Positions 6,437-7,617 of a stretch of DNA of 7,617 nt are shown piece by piece. The stretch comes from Planctomycetaceae bacterium (lineage in GTDB: Bacteria > Planctomycetota > Planctomycetia > Pirellulales > UBA1268). The translations under genes and the position numbers were made by a program. The notes under the pieces were generated by a model. That model searched no databases. It saw only the letters and a list, made by a program, of their open reading frames with translations, and was not told the origin of the DNA. Location of the stretch: assembly GCA_947464585.1 (NCBI GenBank), contig CANHYS010000082.1, positions 1-7,617 on the forward strand, in the 5' to 3' direction. The stretch's first letter is position 1. Every line of letters begins with the position of its first letter.

Positions 6437-7498
6437 ATGCCCATTTCGCTTGAAGAACTTGCCAGCCATGTCCAGGGAACGGTCGTCGGCGGCACCGCAG
6501 GGCTGTCGATCACCGGTGCAGCCACGCTCGAGACGGCCGGACCGGCCGACGTCACGCTCATCGATGCAGCCGACAAACTGCATCTCTTGGCGAAGAGTCA
6601 CGCCTGCGCGGCGATCGTGCCGCAGGGTTCGGGCCCGATGGACCGGCCCACGGTCGAGGTGGCCGATGTGCATGCGGCGTTTGCTGCGGTGATCATCCGC
6701 CTGCGGCCGCCACGCACCGCCGCCCGCATCGGCGTCAGCCCGCGGGCAGTCGTCGACCCCACGGCCCGCATCGGCGCCGATGCCGACGTTCACCCTCTCG
6801 CCGTGATCGGTGCGGATGTCGAGATCGGGCCAGGCGCCACGATTCACTCCGGCGCCCAGATCATGGCCGGCTGCCGGATCGGCGCCGGCACGGTCATCTT
6901 CCCGAATGCGGTGCTCTACCACAGCACGCAGGTGGGGGCGAGGTGCGTGATCCACGCCAGTGCCGTGCTCGGAGCCTATGGTTTCGGCTACAAGGTGGTG
7001 GGCGGCAGCTATTGCCTGTCTGCGCAGTTGGGCTGGGTGGAGCTCGGCGACGATGTCGAGATCGGCGCCAACACCACGATCGATCGCGGCACCTACGGAG
7101 CCACCTCGATTGGCAACGGCACGAAGCTCGACAACCTCGTGATGATCGCCCACAACTGCCGACTCGGCCGTCACAACATGATCTGTTCGCAGGTGGGCGT
7201 GGCGGGCAGCACGACCACGGGCGACTGGGTGGTCATGGCCGGCCAGGTGGGCGTCCGCGACCATGTGCACATCGGTGACAAGGCGATCCTTGGGGCCAGG
7301 TCGGGCGTGTCGAACGACGTGCCGCCGGGCATCACGGTGCTGGGTGAGCCGGCGATCGAACTCCGCGACCGCAAGCTGCAGCTGGCGACTATGAGCAAGC
7401 TGCCCGAGATGCGGAAGGATCTCAAGCAGCTCAACGCCCGCGTCGACGCCATCGAGCGGTCGCAGCCGCAGGGCGGCCGCGGCACCGAGGCCGCCTGA
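6437..7498 (+). CDS. lpxD: UDP-3-O-acylglucosamine N-acyltransferase (LpxD)
   Basis: LpxD transfers a 3-hydroxyacyl chain from acyl carrier protein to the 2-amino group of UDP-3-O-acylglucosamine, the third step of lipid A synthesis, in the cytoplasm as a homotrimer. From 6437 the protein has 353 residues; E. coli LpxD has about 341. The N-terminal uridine-binding domain (about 1-95) begins MPISLEELASHVQGTVVGG. A left-handed parallel beta-helix of hexapeptide repeats follows (about 98-300), with repeated I/V-G-x-x-x/A-x units such as IGADVEIGPGATI. Family motifs are AYGFGY (180-185), DDVEIGANTTIDRGTYG (205-221) and DNLVMIAHNCRLG (232-244). His239 in IAHN is the probable catalytic base, and His276 in RDHVHIG fits the second conserved histidine. 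The C-terminal tail (310-345) is charged and helical with heptad-like spacing, ending in a GC-rich flexible stretch. The GGAGG five bases upstream supports this start. The gene implies a lipid A-containing outer membrane. No other lpx gene is recognisable in the window. Confidence 0.96.
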   Translation: MPISLEELASHVQGTVVGGTAGLSITGAATLETAGPADVTLIDAADKLHLLAKSHACAAIVPQGSGPMDRPTVEVADVHAAFAAVIIRLRPPRTAARIGVSPRAVVDPTARIGADADVHPLAVIGADVEIGPGATIHSGAQIMAGCRIGAGTVIFPNAVLYHSTQVGARCVIHASAVLGAYGFGYKVVGGSYCLSAQLGWVELGDDVEIGANTTIDRGTYGATSIGNGTKLDNLVMIAHNCRLGRHNMICSQVGVAGSTTTGDWVVMAGQVGVRDHVHIGDKAILGARSGVSNDVPPGITVLGEPAIELRDRKLQLATMSKLPEMRKDLKQLNARVDAIERSQPQGGRGTEAA

Positions 7499-7569
7499 TT
7501 TGCTCGAGCCAGGCCCCAGGCACGGGCCGCGGCAGCCGCTTCATCCCTTCTTCTCTCACGCACAACGTC

Positions 7570-7617
7570 ATGCTTCCGACCATGCCTCACGATCCACGCC
7601 CGCTCGCGGGTGAGACG
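7570..7617 (+). CDS. Possible 5' end of a further gene, cut by window edge
   Basis: An ATG at 7570 opens a frame reading MLPTMPHDPRPLAGET that has no stop before the window ends; a second in-frame ATG is at 7582. It lies 71 bases after the lpxD stop on the same strand, a normal position for a next gene. The stretch before it is pyrimidine-rich (CCCTTCTTCTCTC) with no Shine-Dalgarno sequence. Sixteen codons are too few to recognise a family, and the open frame could be chance. Confidence 0.3.
   Translation, partial: MLPTMPHDPRPLAGET

Noticed and set aside
4834..6576. A 580-codon open frame on the minus strand
   Set aside because: It lies antisense to the MFS gene and to the ends of the sigma and lpxD genes. 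The product is very rich in charged residues (R, E, H, D, G), typical of the reverse frame of a membrane protein gene, and shows no domain.
6134..7270. A 378-codon open frame on the minus strand with repeated V/A-D-H-like units
   Set aside because: The apparent repeats are the antisense reading of the LpxD hexapeptide repeats. No independent support for coding.
7512..7528. Hairpin GGCCC-CAGGCAC-GGGCC after lpxD as a terminator
   Set aside because: The stem is only five base pairs and no T run follows; such stems are common by chance in this composition.

Overview
The window is a GC-rich bacterial chromosome segment, most likely from a member of the Planctomycetota (Pirellulales-like). The clearest taxonomic marker is the sigma-70 family protein at 3798-4922. 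Its 'TPYLASLY...EEEQFYFRRMNWLKFRA' block, its short linker between regions 2 and 4, and its divergence from RpoD and from ECF sigma factors match a sigma subfamily I know mainly from planctomycetes. The lpxD gene shows a Gram-negative, lipid A-type envelope. No insertion sequence, tRNA, rRNA, CRISPR array or phage gene is visible, and the segment reads as ordinary chromosomal backbone.

Layout. Three genes lie on the minus strand in the left half, transcribed right to left: a prepilin-peptidase-like membrane protein (3770-2424), an iron-sulfur (6-4) photolyase-type flavoprotein (2404-824, possibly starting at 2467), and, after a 135-base gap with its own candidate promoter, cysD (688 to beyond base 1, cut by the window edge). 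Three genes lie on the plus strand in the right half: the sigma factor (3798-4922), a nucleoside:H+ symporter-like MFS permease (5005-6300) and lpxD (6437-7498). A possible start of a further plus-strand gene is seen at 7570 and runs off the right edge.

How the genes relate. The prepilin-peptidase-like gene and the photolyase gene are close enough to be one transcript, though their functions are not obviously linked. CysD is half of the ATP sulfurylase of sulfate assimilation; its partner cysN would be expected just beyond base 1. The sigma gene is divergent from the prepilin-peptidase-like gene, with at most 63 bases between plausible start codons. The three plus-strand genes are separated by gaps of 82 and 136 bases with candidate promoters, so they look like separate units.

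Most notable points. The prepilin-peptidase-like protein keeps the four-cysteine N-terminal domain but has no aspartate where the catalytic GxGD motif should be. A 14-base perfect palindrome lies within the candidate cysD promoter. The MFS gene has an extended -10 box placed so that its mRNA could be leaderless. I see no evidence for a wholly new multi-gene system here.
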